Positions 55,398-62,770 of a DNA stretch of 64,000 nucleotides are shown here, piece after piece (the stretch's first letter is position 1; each line of letters begins with the position of its first letter). The stretch is taken from the NCBI GenBank assembly GCA_020402585.1, contig JADBZH010000030.1, forward strand, positions 17,708 to 81,707, read 5' to 3'. Position numbers and translations under genes: made by a program. The notes beneath the pieces were generated by a model. The model made no database searches and was not told the origin of the DNA. It saw only the letters and a list, made by a program, of their open reading frames with translations. The DNA is from Phenylobacterium sp. Its GTDB lineage: Bacteria; Pseudomonadota; Alphaproteobacteria; Caulobacterales; Caulobacteraceae.

Positions 55398-56609
55398 CTA
55401 AAGTGTAGGGGTCGCGGCGACGGTTACAGCTAGGTTTGAAGAACCGCACTGCAACGGGCTGGCTTCAACCTCGTTCGCGCCGCTCACGAAGCCGACGACT
55501 TGAAGGGGCTCTTGCGGATCGTCGGTCGGGCGAAACACCGGGGCGCCGGAGAAGCCCTCGAACGTTTGGCAGACAAGTCGTAGGCAATCGGGTCGGGCTT
55601 CGACCACCCGACAAAGGCCAGGCTTGGACCAACGCACGGCTCGGCGGGCGGCAGACGATGAGGCCGCTTCACCGTAGCGCGTCAGCTTGTAGTCGTTGAA
55701 GTAGCCTATCACGGTCACCTCTCCCGGAGCTACGAGCTTCCGGATTTCGGAATGCGGGGCTGAGTAGGTCTGGTCGGCCTCAATCCCAAACACCGCCCAG
55801 TCGTCCCCAACCTTCTGCGAGTAAGGGGTCCCGCTTTTGATGTGGGTCGCCTTGACCTTCCATGGCCCGCCCGATCCATCGATCGATCGCACAGTAACAG
55901 ATCCGGCGCCCCAAGCTCCTGACGCATTGTTGTAGCAATGTGCGGCCGTCACCAGAGTGCGGTCGCTCCGGAGCAAGGCGGTACAGAACGGTCTACCCGC
56001 AATCTCAAGCACGCCCACAGCCTTCAAGGCGCCCCTCGCGCTGTCCCCCGCGCTCTGAGTGAAGAAGGTCGGGATGGTATCTGCGACGACCTTCTCACCG
56101 TCCATGCGCGGCTCCAAGCTCGCCATACAAGCGACGTCGAACGCCGGAACGTTGCGGCCAGGAGACGGCGGAAGCTCTGGATACGACGAAACGTACGCGC
56201 CACCGCGCGATGAGCAGTCTGCGAAGCTCTCAGCCTGCCCCAGCGCTGCTATGGATTCCAAGAAAGAGTCGCGCTTCGCACATGACCCCGAGTTTGTCTG
56301 GCAGGAAATCGTGAGGTTCCGCAGCTCACCTGCAAAACTGGCGCCGACATCTTGCGGGTTCATCGGCCTTGCTTTTCGGGGGTCAAAGTACCGCAACACC
56401 CAGGGACCCGGCGCGCCCCTCGTGCCGACGCCAAACTCGCCGCCCGGCGACCACAACGGCCCCTCAGGTCCGAACTCTCCAGGAACGCCCAACAGGCCCG
56501 GAAGTGCCACCGGGCCGACGTCGCCGCCCTGCATCACCATTGCCTCCTGGCCCGCTGAAGGCGCGGTAATCAGGAACGCAAGCGCACACCCGACCAGCTT
56601 GTGTTTCAT
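55398..56609 (-). CDS. Exported trypsin-like serine protease
   Basis: About 403 residues from the ATG at 56609-56607 (MKHKLVGCALAFLITAPSAG, a signal peptide). The C-terminal 210 residues are a chymotrypsin fold. The catalytic triad is visible as TLVTAAHCYN (His), DDWAVFGIE (Asp) and TFEGFSGAPVFRP (Ser). Cys pairs such as SCQTNSGSC and DCLRLVC suggest disulfides. The 180 residues before it start with a Gly/Pro-rich stretch and match nothing I know. It is the first gene of a two-gene unit with the coiled-coil protein, inside the repeat-bounded island. Confidence 0.9.
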   Translation of the reverse strand: MKHKLVGCALAFLITAPSAGQEAMVMQGGDVGPVALPGLLGVPGEFGPEGPLWSPGGEFGVGTRGAPGPWVLRYFDPRKARPMNPQDVGASFAGELRNLTISCQTNSGSCAKRDSFLESIAALGQAESFADCSSRGGAYVSSYPELPPSPGRNVPAFDVACMASLEPRMDGEKVVADTIPTFFTQSAGDSARGALKAVGVLEIAGRPFCTALLRSDRTLVTAAHCYNNASGAWGAGSVTVRSIDGSGGPWKVKATHIKSGTPYSQKVGDDWAVFGIEADQTYSAPHSEIRKLVAPGEVTVIGYFNDYKLTRYGEAASSSAARRAVRWSKPGLCRVVEARPDCLRLVCQTFEGFSGAPVFRPTDDPQEPLQVVGFVSGANEVEASPLQCGSSNLAVTVAATPTL

Positions 56610-56703
56610 TGGGGCCCCCAGACAATACTGGGCCAAAGCCGGGTTTAACTGTCAATTGATTTTCCATGAAGATATTCGATGCGGCGAGAGCCTTGGTCGG
56701 ATA
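56610..56703. promoter_or_regulatory. Probable promoter of the protease unit
   Basis: This 94-bp AT-richer stretch ends at the right repeat copy. On the minus strand TTGACA (56655-56650) is an exact -35 hexamer, but no good -10 lies 16-18 bp further; TATTGT is 22 bp away. Confidence 0.35.
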
Positions 56704-56765
56704 TGGCCCTCTGCGGCCGCATTCCGGACGGCCGCTTCCGCTTCCACCCGGCCTTTTACGCCTGA
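56704..56765 (+). pseudogene. GNAT gene 3' remnant
   Basis: It encodes the final 20 residues of the GNAT protein (ending RFRFHPAFYA and a stop at 56763-56765), with E-to-D at one site. No start and no body of the gene are present. Confidence 0.93.
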
Positions 56766-56983
56766 CCGCCCCCCGGTTCACATCCGCGCCGCAAGGGGCT
56801 AAGGCCATTTTGTCGCCCCCGCCGGGCGGCGTCTGTCGCGGGAGGGCGCCATGAGCCGCCGGGTCCATGTGCTGAACGGTCCGAACCTGAACCTGCTGGG
56901 CCAGCGGGAGCCACATCTCTATGGCTCGCGCACCCTGGCCGACGTGGAGGCCCTGTGCCGCGCGGCGGCGGGGCGGCATGGCT
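56704..56983. repeat. Direct repeat copy 2 (GNAT tail plus aroQ head)
   Basis: 280 bp, partner of 52800-53078. Here the aroQ side continues into the full gene and the GNAT side is only a 62-bp tail. Confidence 0.95.
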
Positions 56984-57303
56984 TCGACCTCGACTTCCGG
57001 CAGACCAACCGTGAGTACGAGATGATCGACTGGATCCAGGCGACCCGGAAGGACGCCGGCCTGGTGATCAATCCGGCGGGTTTCAGCCACTTCTCGGCCC
57101 CGGTGCTGGACGCCCTGAAGATGTGCGAAGGCCCGGTGGTGGAGGTGCACATCTCCAACATCCACAAGCGCACGGTGGAGGCCGACTGGCGCGGCCACTC
57201 CATCATGAGCGCCGGAGTCACCGGGGTGATCGCCGGCCTGGGCGTCCAGGGCTATGTCCTGGCCCTCGACTATCTCGCCCTGGCCCTCGCCGGAGAGGCC
57301 TGA
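56851..57303 (+). CDS. aroQ: 3-dehydroquinate dehydratase, type II
   Basis: A 150-residue dodecameric enzyme of the shikimate pathway. The catalytic region is [19 protein letters not shown] with the Arg and Tyr, then NPAGFSHFSAPVLDAL, and the catalytic His in VVEVHISNIHKR. The N-terminal 44 codons are duplicated at 52946-53078 in the broken copy. This intact copy likely provides function. Confidence 0.96.
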   Translation: MSRRVHVLNGPNLNLLGQREPHLYGSRTLADVEALCRAAAGRHGFDLDFRQTNREYEMIDWIQATRKDAGLVINPAGFSHFSAPVLDALKMCEGPVVEVHISNIHKRTVEADWRGHSIMSAGVTGVIAGLGVQGYVLALDYLALALAGEA

Positions 57304-57419
57304 AGACGGCCGGCGCCGTCCCGGCGCCCCTGCGGAAGCCTTGCGCCGCCCGCCCGCCCGCCGTCATATGCCGAAGTGAGGAATGACGCGGCGCAGGCCG
57401 CGCGGTCGGGAGGCGCAGC

Positions 57420-58679
57420 ATGGCCAGGGAGCTTCGGGACTACGACCTGATCGTGGTGGGCGGCGGGATCGGCGGCGGGGCGCTGTCGACCGTCATGGCC
57501 CGCGCCGGGAGCCGGGTCCTCCTGCTTGAGCAGACCGAGACCTATGTCGACCGGGTGCGCGGCGAGTGGATCGCCCCCTGGGGGGTGGTCGAGACCCGCA
57601 CCCTCGGCCTCTACGACACCCTCATGGCGGCGGGCGGCCACCACCTCCGCCGCCACATCACCTATGACGAGACCCTGTCCCCCAGGGCGGCCGAGGCGGC
57701 GCCCCTGCCCCTGGACATCTTCGCCCCCGGCGTGCCCGGGCCCCTGTGCCTGCGCCATCCCGTTCACTGCCAGGCCCTGTTCGATGCGGCGAAGGCCGCA
57801 GGCGCCGACGCCCGCCGGGGCGTGGCGGTGACCGGCATCCGGACCGGGACAGACCCTTGCGTGACCTTCGAGGACGCCGGCGAGACCTTCCTGGCCCGGG
57901 CGCCCTTGGTGGTGGGCGCCGACGGCCGGACCTCCGCCGTGCGCGAGGCGGCCGGGATTCCCCTGCACCAGGATGCGCCCCACCACTGGTTCGCCGGCCT
58001 GCTGGTCGAAGGCGTCGAGGGTTGGCCCGAGGACACCCAGGCCATCGGCACGGAGGGAGACTTCGGCTTCCTGGCCTTCCCGCAGGGCGACGGCAAGGTG
58101 CGCGTCTATGGCGGGTTCGCCCTGGACCAGGCCCGGCGGTTCCAGGGTCCGGATGGCGCCCGCCGCTTCCTGGACGCCTTCGCCGTCTCCTGCAGTCCCG
58201 GGAACGCCCGCCTGGTGGCCGGCCGCCCCGCCGGCCCCGTCGGCGCCTTCATCAACGCGGACTCCTGGACGGACGCGCCCTTCGCCATGGGTGCGGTCCT
58301 GGTGGGCGATGCGGCGGGGTGGAACGACCCGATCATCGGCCTGGGCATGTCGATCACCTACCGGGACGTCCGGATTGTCTCCGACCTCCTGAAGTCCGTC
58401 CCCGCCGGCCGGGTCCCGGACTTTTCGTCCTACGCCACCGAGCGCGCCGAGCGCATGCGGCGGCTGAGGTTCACCGCCCGGATCCAGGCCGCCCTGGACA
58501 TGGAGTTCGGCCCCGAGGCCGCGGCGCGCCGGAAGGACCTGCATGATCGCTCCCGGATCGACCCCGGCCTCAAGGCGCACGCCTTCGCGGTCATGGCCGG
58601 CCCGGAGACCGTGCCGGCGGAACTCTTCACCGAGGCTCACCGGGCCCGGGTCCTGGGACTTTCGGAGGCCGCCCCATGA
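57420..58679 (+). CDS. FAD-dependent monooxygenase-like oxidoreductase
   Basis: A 419-residue flavoprotein. The FAD site begins LIVVGGGIGGGALSTVMARA with LLLEQ, and the second FAD motif is VLVGDAAGWNDPIIGLGMSI. It lies in the aromatic hydroxylase/geranylgeranyl reductase superfamily; substrate unknown. It opens a tight unit with an NTF2-like and an APH-like gene (4-bp overlaps). A 116-bp gap separates it from aroQ. Confidence 0.88.
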   Translation: MARELRDYDLIVVGGGIGGGALSTVMARAGSRVLLLEQTETYVDRVRGEWIAPWGVVETRTLGLYDTLMAAGGHHLRRHITYDETLSPRAAEAAPLPLDIFAPGVPGPLCLRHPVHCQALFDAAKAAGADARRGVAVTGIRTGTDPCVTFEDAGETFLARAPLVVGADGRTSAVREAAGIPLHQDAPHHWFAGLLVEGVEGWPEDTQAIGTEGDFGFLAFPQGDGKVRVYGGFALDQARRFQGPDGARRFLDAFAVSCSPGNARLVAGRPAGPVGAFINADSWTDAPFAMGAVLVGDAAGWNDPIIGLGMSITYRDVRIVSDLLKSVPAGRVPDFSSYATERAERMRRLRFTARIQAALDMEFGPEAAARRKDLHDRSRIDPGLKAHAFAVMAGPETVPAELFTEAHRARVLGLSEAAP

Positions 58680-59035
58680 GCGGAATCGACATCGCCGCCT
58701 ACAACGCCGACTGGCTGAAGGCCTGGACGGACAAGGATGTGGACCGGCTCTGCGGTTTCTACGCCGCCGACTGCAGCTACCAGGACCCGCAGACGGCGGC
58801 GGGCCTGAAGGGCAATGACGCCCTGCGCGCCTATCTGACGGGCCTGTTCGCGGCCACGCCGCCCATGACCTACACGCCGGACGAGGTCTGGCCCATTCCC
58901 GGCGGTTTCTGCGGCCGCTGGTACTGCGACATCGGCGAGGGCGGCGCCCTCGGCCGGATCCGCGGCTTTGACATGGTCCTGCTCGACGGCGACCGCATCA
59001 CCCACAACGAAGTCTACGTGCACCAGCTTCCATGA
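58676..59035 (+). CDS. SnoaL/NTF2-like protein
   Basis: A 119-residue cone-fold protein. LKAWTDKDVDRLCGFYAADC, ALRAYLTGLF and FDMVLLDGDRITHNEVY match SnoaL-like proteins, which bind small polyketide or steroid-like molecules or act as isomerases. It overlaps the genes on both sides by 4 bp. Confidence 0.88.
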   Translation: MSGIDIAAYNADWLKAWTDKDVDRLCGFYAADCSYQDPQTAAGLKGNDALRAYLTGLFAATPPMTYTPDEVWPIPGGFCGRWYCDIGEGGALGRIRGFDMVLLDGDRITHNEVYVHQLP

Positions 59036-60105
59036 CCCGACCCGACATCCGCGAACCCGGCGACGTCGACGCCGCCTGGCTGACCGCCGTCCTCGCCGCC
59101 GGCGGGGTGGACGCCGAGGTCCGCAGCTTCACCGCCCGCCAGGTGGGGACCGGCCAGATCGGCGACAGCGTCCGCTTCACTCTCGACTATGCCCGCCGTG
59201 GCGACGGCGCCCCGGACTCCCTGGTAGGCAAGTTCCCGTCGGCCGGGGCGGAGAGCCGGGCCACCGGCGTGGCCTTGGGCAACTACCTGCGCGAGGTCCG
59301 GTTCTACCAGCATCTGGCGCCCAAGGCCCTGGTGCACACGCCCCGCTGCTGGTTCACCGACGTCGATGAGGCGACCCATAACTTCGTCCTGATGATGGAG
59401 GACCTGGCCCCCGCCGGGCAGGGCGACCAGCTGCGCGGGGTGACCCTCGACCAGGCCCGCCTGGTCACGGTTCAGGCCGGCCTCCTCCATGCCTCGCACT
59501 GGGGCGACGATGGGCTGGACGGCCTGCCCTGGGTGTCGGGGTCGAAGGCCGCCCCCTCATCCCCCGTCGGCGACGACGCCGTGGCCATGCTCTGGGCGGG
59601 CTTCAAGGACCGCTACGCCGAACGCCTGAAGCCGGAATGGACCGAGGTCGGGGACTGGGTCTCGACCCGCTTTTCCTGGCTGGGCCAGAGGCACGACGGC
59701 CCCCGCTGCCTGACGCACAATGACTTCCGCCCCGACAACATGATGTTCGCCACGCCGGAGGGCGGATACCCCGTCACCGTCCTGGACTGGCAGTCCTTCG
59801 CCTACGGGGCCGGACCCACGGACCTGGCCTACTTCCTGGCCGGTGCCCTGCCGGGGGAGGTCCGCCGGGCCCATGAGGACGAGCTCCTGAAGCTCTACCT
59901 CGACACCCTCACCGCCCACGGCGTCAGCGGCTACGGCATGGCCGACCTGCGCCGCCATTATGGCCAGGGCGCCTACCTGTTGTTCCTGACCGCCTTCTTC
60001 GCCGCCATGGTCGTGACCCGCACGGCCCGGGGCGACGACATGTTCATCCAGATGCTGGGCAGCGCCGCCGATCACATGATCGAGCACGGCGCCATGAGGG
60101 ACTGA
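59032..60105 (+). CDS. APH-like phosphotransferase, ecdysteroid kinase-related
   Basis: A 357-residue protein-kinase-like fold. LMMEDLAPAGQGDQLRGVTL leads to the catalytic loop LTHNDFRPDNMMF (H-x-D-x-x-x-x-N) and the metal-binding VTVLDWQSFAYGAGPTDLAY. Such proteins (DUF1679/EcKinase-like or acyl-CoA dehydrogenase-associated) phosphorylate small hydroxyl compounds. It is not a resistance gene by context: the neighbours are metabolic. Confidence 0.88.
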   Translation: MTRPDIREPGDVDAAWLTAVLAAGGVDAEVRSFTARQVGTGQIGDSVRFTLDYARRGDGAPDSLVGKFPSAGAESRATGVALGNYLREVRFYQHLAPKALVHTPRCWFTDVDEATHNFVLMMEDLAPAGQGDQLRGVTLDQARLVTVQAGLLHASHWGDDGLDGLPWVSGSKAAPSSPVGDDAVAMLWAGFKDRYAERLKPEWTEVGDWVSTRFSWLGQRHDGPRCLTHNDFRPDNMMFATPEGGYPVTVLDWQSFAYGAGPTDLAYFLAGALPGEVRRAHEDELLKLYLDTLTAHGVSGYGMADLRRHYGQGAYLLFLTAFFAAMVVTRTARGDDMFIQMLGSAADHMIEHGAMRD

Positions 60106-60135
60106 CCCCCGCCCCCGAACCCCGGAGTTCTTCCC

Positions 60136-60933
60136 TTGAGCGATCTCGTCACCGTCCGCGACGAAGGCCACGTCCGCTACATCACCCTCAACCGGCCCGA
60201 GAAGAAGAACGCCATCTCCCTGGAGCTCGCCTGGGGCGTGATCGAGGCGGTGCGCGCCGCCGCCGCCGACGACAATGTCTGGGTGGTCGGCCTGACCGGC
60301 TCGGGCGACGCCTTCTGCGCGGGCCTCGACCTGACGCCCGGCGCCAAGCCCTACACGCCCCTGACGCCCCAGGCCGCCCAGCTGGACGATATCGGCTGGG
60401 TCGGCCAGTTCGTCCTGACCCTGCGCAAGACCTGCGACAAGCCGGTGGTGGGCGGAATCAACGGCGTGGCCGTGGGGGCGGGCCTGGGCCTCGCCATGGC
60501 CTGCGACGTGCGCCTCGTCGCCCACTCGGCCCGGCTGATGGCCGGCTACACCCGGATCGGCGGCTCGCCGGACGCGGGCCTGACCATCACCCTGCCCCAG
60601 GCCATGGGCTATGAGCGCGCCATGCGCTTCATGATGGAGAACCGCACGGTGACCGGCGAGGAGGCTGTCGCCTGGGGCCTGGCCGGCGAGGCGGTGGCCG
60701 ACGCCGACTTCCGGGAGCGATTTGAGGCCTATTGCCAAGGCCTCTGCGCCTGGTCGCCCATCACCCTGCGCCTGCTCAAGCGCGGCATGGTCAAGTCCTA
60801 CGAGACCCCCGATCCCGAGGTGCAGCTGCGCTACGAGGTCTCCAACATCCGCATCGCCTTCGCCAGCGAGGACGCCAAGGAGGCCCGCCAGGCCTTCTTC
60901 GAGAAGCGCTCGCCGGTCTTCAAGGGCCGCTGA
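60136..60933 (+). CDS. Enoyl-CoA hydratase/isomerase family protein
   Basis: A 265-residue crotonase-fold protein starting at TTG 60136 (LSDLVTVRDEGHVRYITLNR). The oxyanion loop is SGDAFCAGLDL and GGINGVAVGAGLGLAMACDV. The catalytic Glu positions read in the region RIGGSPDAGLTITLPQAMG, where the usual Glu residues are not obvious, so hydratase activity is not assured. It follows the APH-like gene by 30 bp. Confidence 0.88.
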   Translation: MSDLVTVRDEGHVRYITLNRPEKKNAISLELAWGVIEAVRAAAADDNVWVVGLTGSGDAFCAGLDLTPGAKPYTPLTPQAAQLDDIGWVGQFVLTLRKTCDKPVVGGINGVAVGAGLGLAMACDVRLVAHSARLMAGYTRIGGSPDAGLTITLPQAMGYERAMRFMMENRTVTGEEAVAWGLAGEAVADADFRERFEAYCQGLCAWSPITLRLLKRGMVKSYETPDPEVQLRYEVSNIRIAFASEDAKEARQAFFEKRSPVFKGR

Positions 60934-60936
60934 GGC

Positions 60937-61398
60937 CTATCTGCGGCCCCGGCGCGGCTTCGCGGCGTCTGCGACGGCGGCGACGGGGTCGGCGTCGGCG
61001 GCGAGGCCGGTCTTCGAGGCCGCCAGGGCCAGGACCCCCTTCTGGAACCGGAAGGCGTCCACGGCCAGGTAGCCGCCCGATCCTGCTGACCGGGCGATCA
61101 CCAGGATCTCGGGCGCGCCGTCCCGGTCGATGTCCGCGAACTTCAGGGCTTCAAGAGTTCCGTCCCGGGGGCGGACGGCGCCGGCGACGAAGGCGTCGAA
61201 GGGAAAAGAGGGCTCTCCCGCCTTGTAGAGCCGCAGGGCGTAGCTGCCGGTGCTGCGCGGCTCTCCCTCGCCCTCGTCGGCGACGACGTTCACGCCAAGG
61301 GCCTCGTCGGAGCCGTTCAGGACGATCCGGTTGAGGTCCGCAGCCGTCGCCGGCGCAGAGGCGATGAGGGCGGCGGCGATCACGGCGGATCTGAGCAT
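60937..61398 (-). CDS. PliI-like periplasmic lysozyme inhibitor
   Basis: About 153 residues from the ATG at 61398-61396 (MLRSAVIAAALIASAPATAA is a signal peptide). The mature part has GSYALRLYKAGE, RDGTLEALKFADIDRDGAPE and ARSAGSGGYLAVDAF, the beta-sandwich pattern of PliI, inhibitor of invertebrate-type lysozyme. The tail is rich in Ala and Arg. It lies 19 bp downstream of the ABC ATPase gene. Confidence 0.75.
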   Translation of the reverse strand: MLRSAVIAAALIASAPATAADLNRIVLNGSDEALGVNVVADEGEGEPRSTGSYALRLYKAGEPSFPFDAFVAGAVRPRDGTLEALKFADIDRDGAPEILVIARSAGSGGYLAVDAFRFQKGVLALAASKTGLAADADPVAAVADAAKPRRGRR

Positions 61399-61417
61399 GA
61401 CGGCAGTCTCCAGGGGG

Positions 61418-62368
61418 TCAGCCCGCGCGGTCTGCGGCGCCATAGGTGAGGGCCACGAAGACGTCCTCGAGGCTCGGGTCTTCGGTCGCCACGTCACGGA
61501 CCGAGAGGCCTGCGGCCCGCACGGCGGCCAGCACCTGCTCGACGCTGGAGTCTCCCGTCCGGTAGGTGACGGCGAAGGCGCCGCCGGGGCGCAGGCGGGT
61601 CTCGAAGCCGGGCAGGGAAGGCGCGGCCTCCACCGGCGTCTCGGGAGTCACCACGACGGCGCGGGTGTCGATCCGGCCCAGAAGGTCGGCGGTGGCCTCG
61701 CAGGCCACCACCTCGCCCCGGTTGATGATGGCGATCTGGTCGCAGAGCTCCTGCGCCTCTTCCAGGTAGTGGGTGGTCAGGACGATGGTCACGCCCTTCT
61801 GGTTGAGCTCGACCACATAGCGCCAGAGCTGGCGGCGCAGCTCGACGTCCACCCCGGCGGTGGGTTCATCGAGGATCAGGACGGGCGGGTTATGGGTCAT
61901 GGCCTTGGCCACCATCAGGCGCCGCTTCATGCCGCCGGACAGCTGGCGGACATAGGCCTCGGCCTTGTCGGCCAGGCCCAGGGCGGTCAGCAGCTCCATG
62001 GAGCGGCGCTCCTTCGGGGGCACGCCGTACATGCCGGCCTGGACCTCGAGGGATTCCCGGGGGGTGAAGAAGGGGTCTGCGGCGATTTCCTGGGGCACCA
62101 CGCCGATGGCGGCCCGGGCGTCCCGGGGGCGCTCGTCAATGTCCCGGCCCCAGATCTTCACCGTGCCGGAGGTCTTGCGCACCAGGCCGGCCAGGATGTT
62201 GATGAAGGTCGACTTGCCGGCGCCGTTCGGGCCCAGGAGGCCAAAGACCGACCCGCGCGGCACCAGGAGGTCGATTCCCTTCAGGGCCTGCATCTGCGGC
62301 GTCGTCTTGGTCGCCGCATAGGTCTTGACCACGTTCCGGGCCTCGATGGCGTAGTCGGGCAGGCTCAT
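61418..62368 (-). CDS. ABC transporter ATP-binding protein
   Basis: A 316-residue ATPase. Walker A is LLGPNGAGKSTFINIL, signature RQLSGGMKRRLMVAKA, Walker B VLILDEPTAGVD, and the H-loop TTHYLEEAQ. The C-terminal 80 residues are a DrrA/ABC-2-type domain. It resembles ABC-2 exporters of drugs or polysaccharides, but no permease gene is adjacent: downstream is the PliI-like gene. It diverges from the zinc-finger gene. Confidence 0.93.
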   Translation of the reverse strand: MSLPDYAIEARNVVKTYAATKTTPQMQALKGIDLLVPRGSVFGLLGPNGAGKSTFINILAGLVRKTSGTVKIWGRDIDERPRDARAAIGVVPQEIAADPFFTPRESLEVQAGMYGVPPKERRSMELLTALGLADKAEAYVRQLSGGMKRRLMVAKAMTHNPPVLILDEPTAGVDVELRRQLWRYVVELNQKGVTIVLTTHYLEEAQELCDQIAIINRGEVVACEATADLLGRIDTRAVVVTPETPVEAAPSLPGFETRLRPGGAFAVTYRTGDSSVEQVLAAVRAAGLSVRDVATEDPSLEDVFVALTYGAADRAG

Positions 62369-62470
62369 GGCGACCTCCGGGGCTCCGGCGCATTGACGAC
62401 GAAAGCCGGGGTCGCATACCTAGAGCCTGCCCGGGCCGCCGCCAAGCGCTCCCGGCGAGGGAGATCCCCA

Positions 62471-62719
62471 ATGGCCCGCAAGTCCGCCCCGCCCGCCCCG
62501 ACCCCGCCAGCCGCCGGCCCGGCGCCGGAAGTCGTCCGCGTCCACGCCCACAGGGTGGCCTGTGACGGCGTCGGCGGCGCCCTGGGCCATCCTCGGGTCT
62601 ATCTGGACCTCGGGGTCGACGGGACGGTGGACTGTCCCTATTGCGACCGCCGCTTCGTCCTTGACGAGGGCCATGGCGACGACGCGCCCGGGGTCTACGA
62701 GGTCTCGGGCGGCCACTGA
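62471..62719 (+). CDS. Zinc-finger protein (NDUFS6-like)
   Basis: About 82 residues from ATG 62471. VHAHRVACDGVGGALGHPRV and CPYCDRRFVL give a Cys, a His and a Cys-x2-Cys, the pattern of the zf-CHCC domain of the complex I accessory subunit NDUFS6. Bacterial members are annotated as zinc-finger domain proteins. It precedes polA by 51 bp. Confidence 0.9.
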   Translation: MARKSAPPAPTPPAAGPAPEVVRVHAHRVACDGVGGALGHPRVYLDLGVDGTVDCPYCDRRFVLDEGHGDDAPGVYEVSGGH

Positions 62720-62770
62720 CCCGGCAACCGAGGATCGACCGCCCGGCCGCCGCCCTCTAGGATAGCGGCC

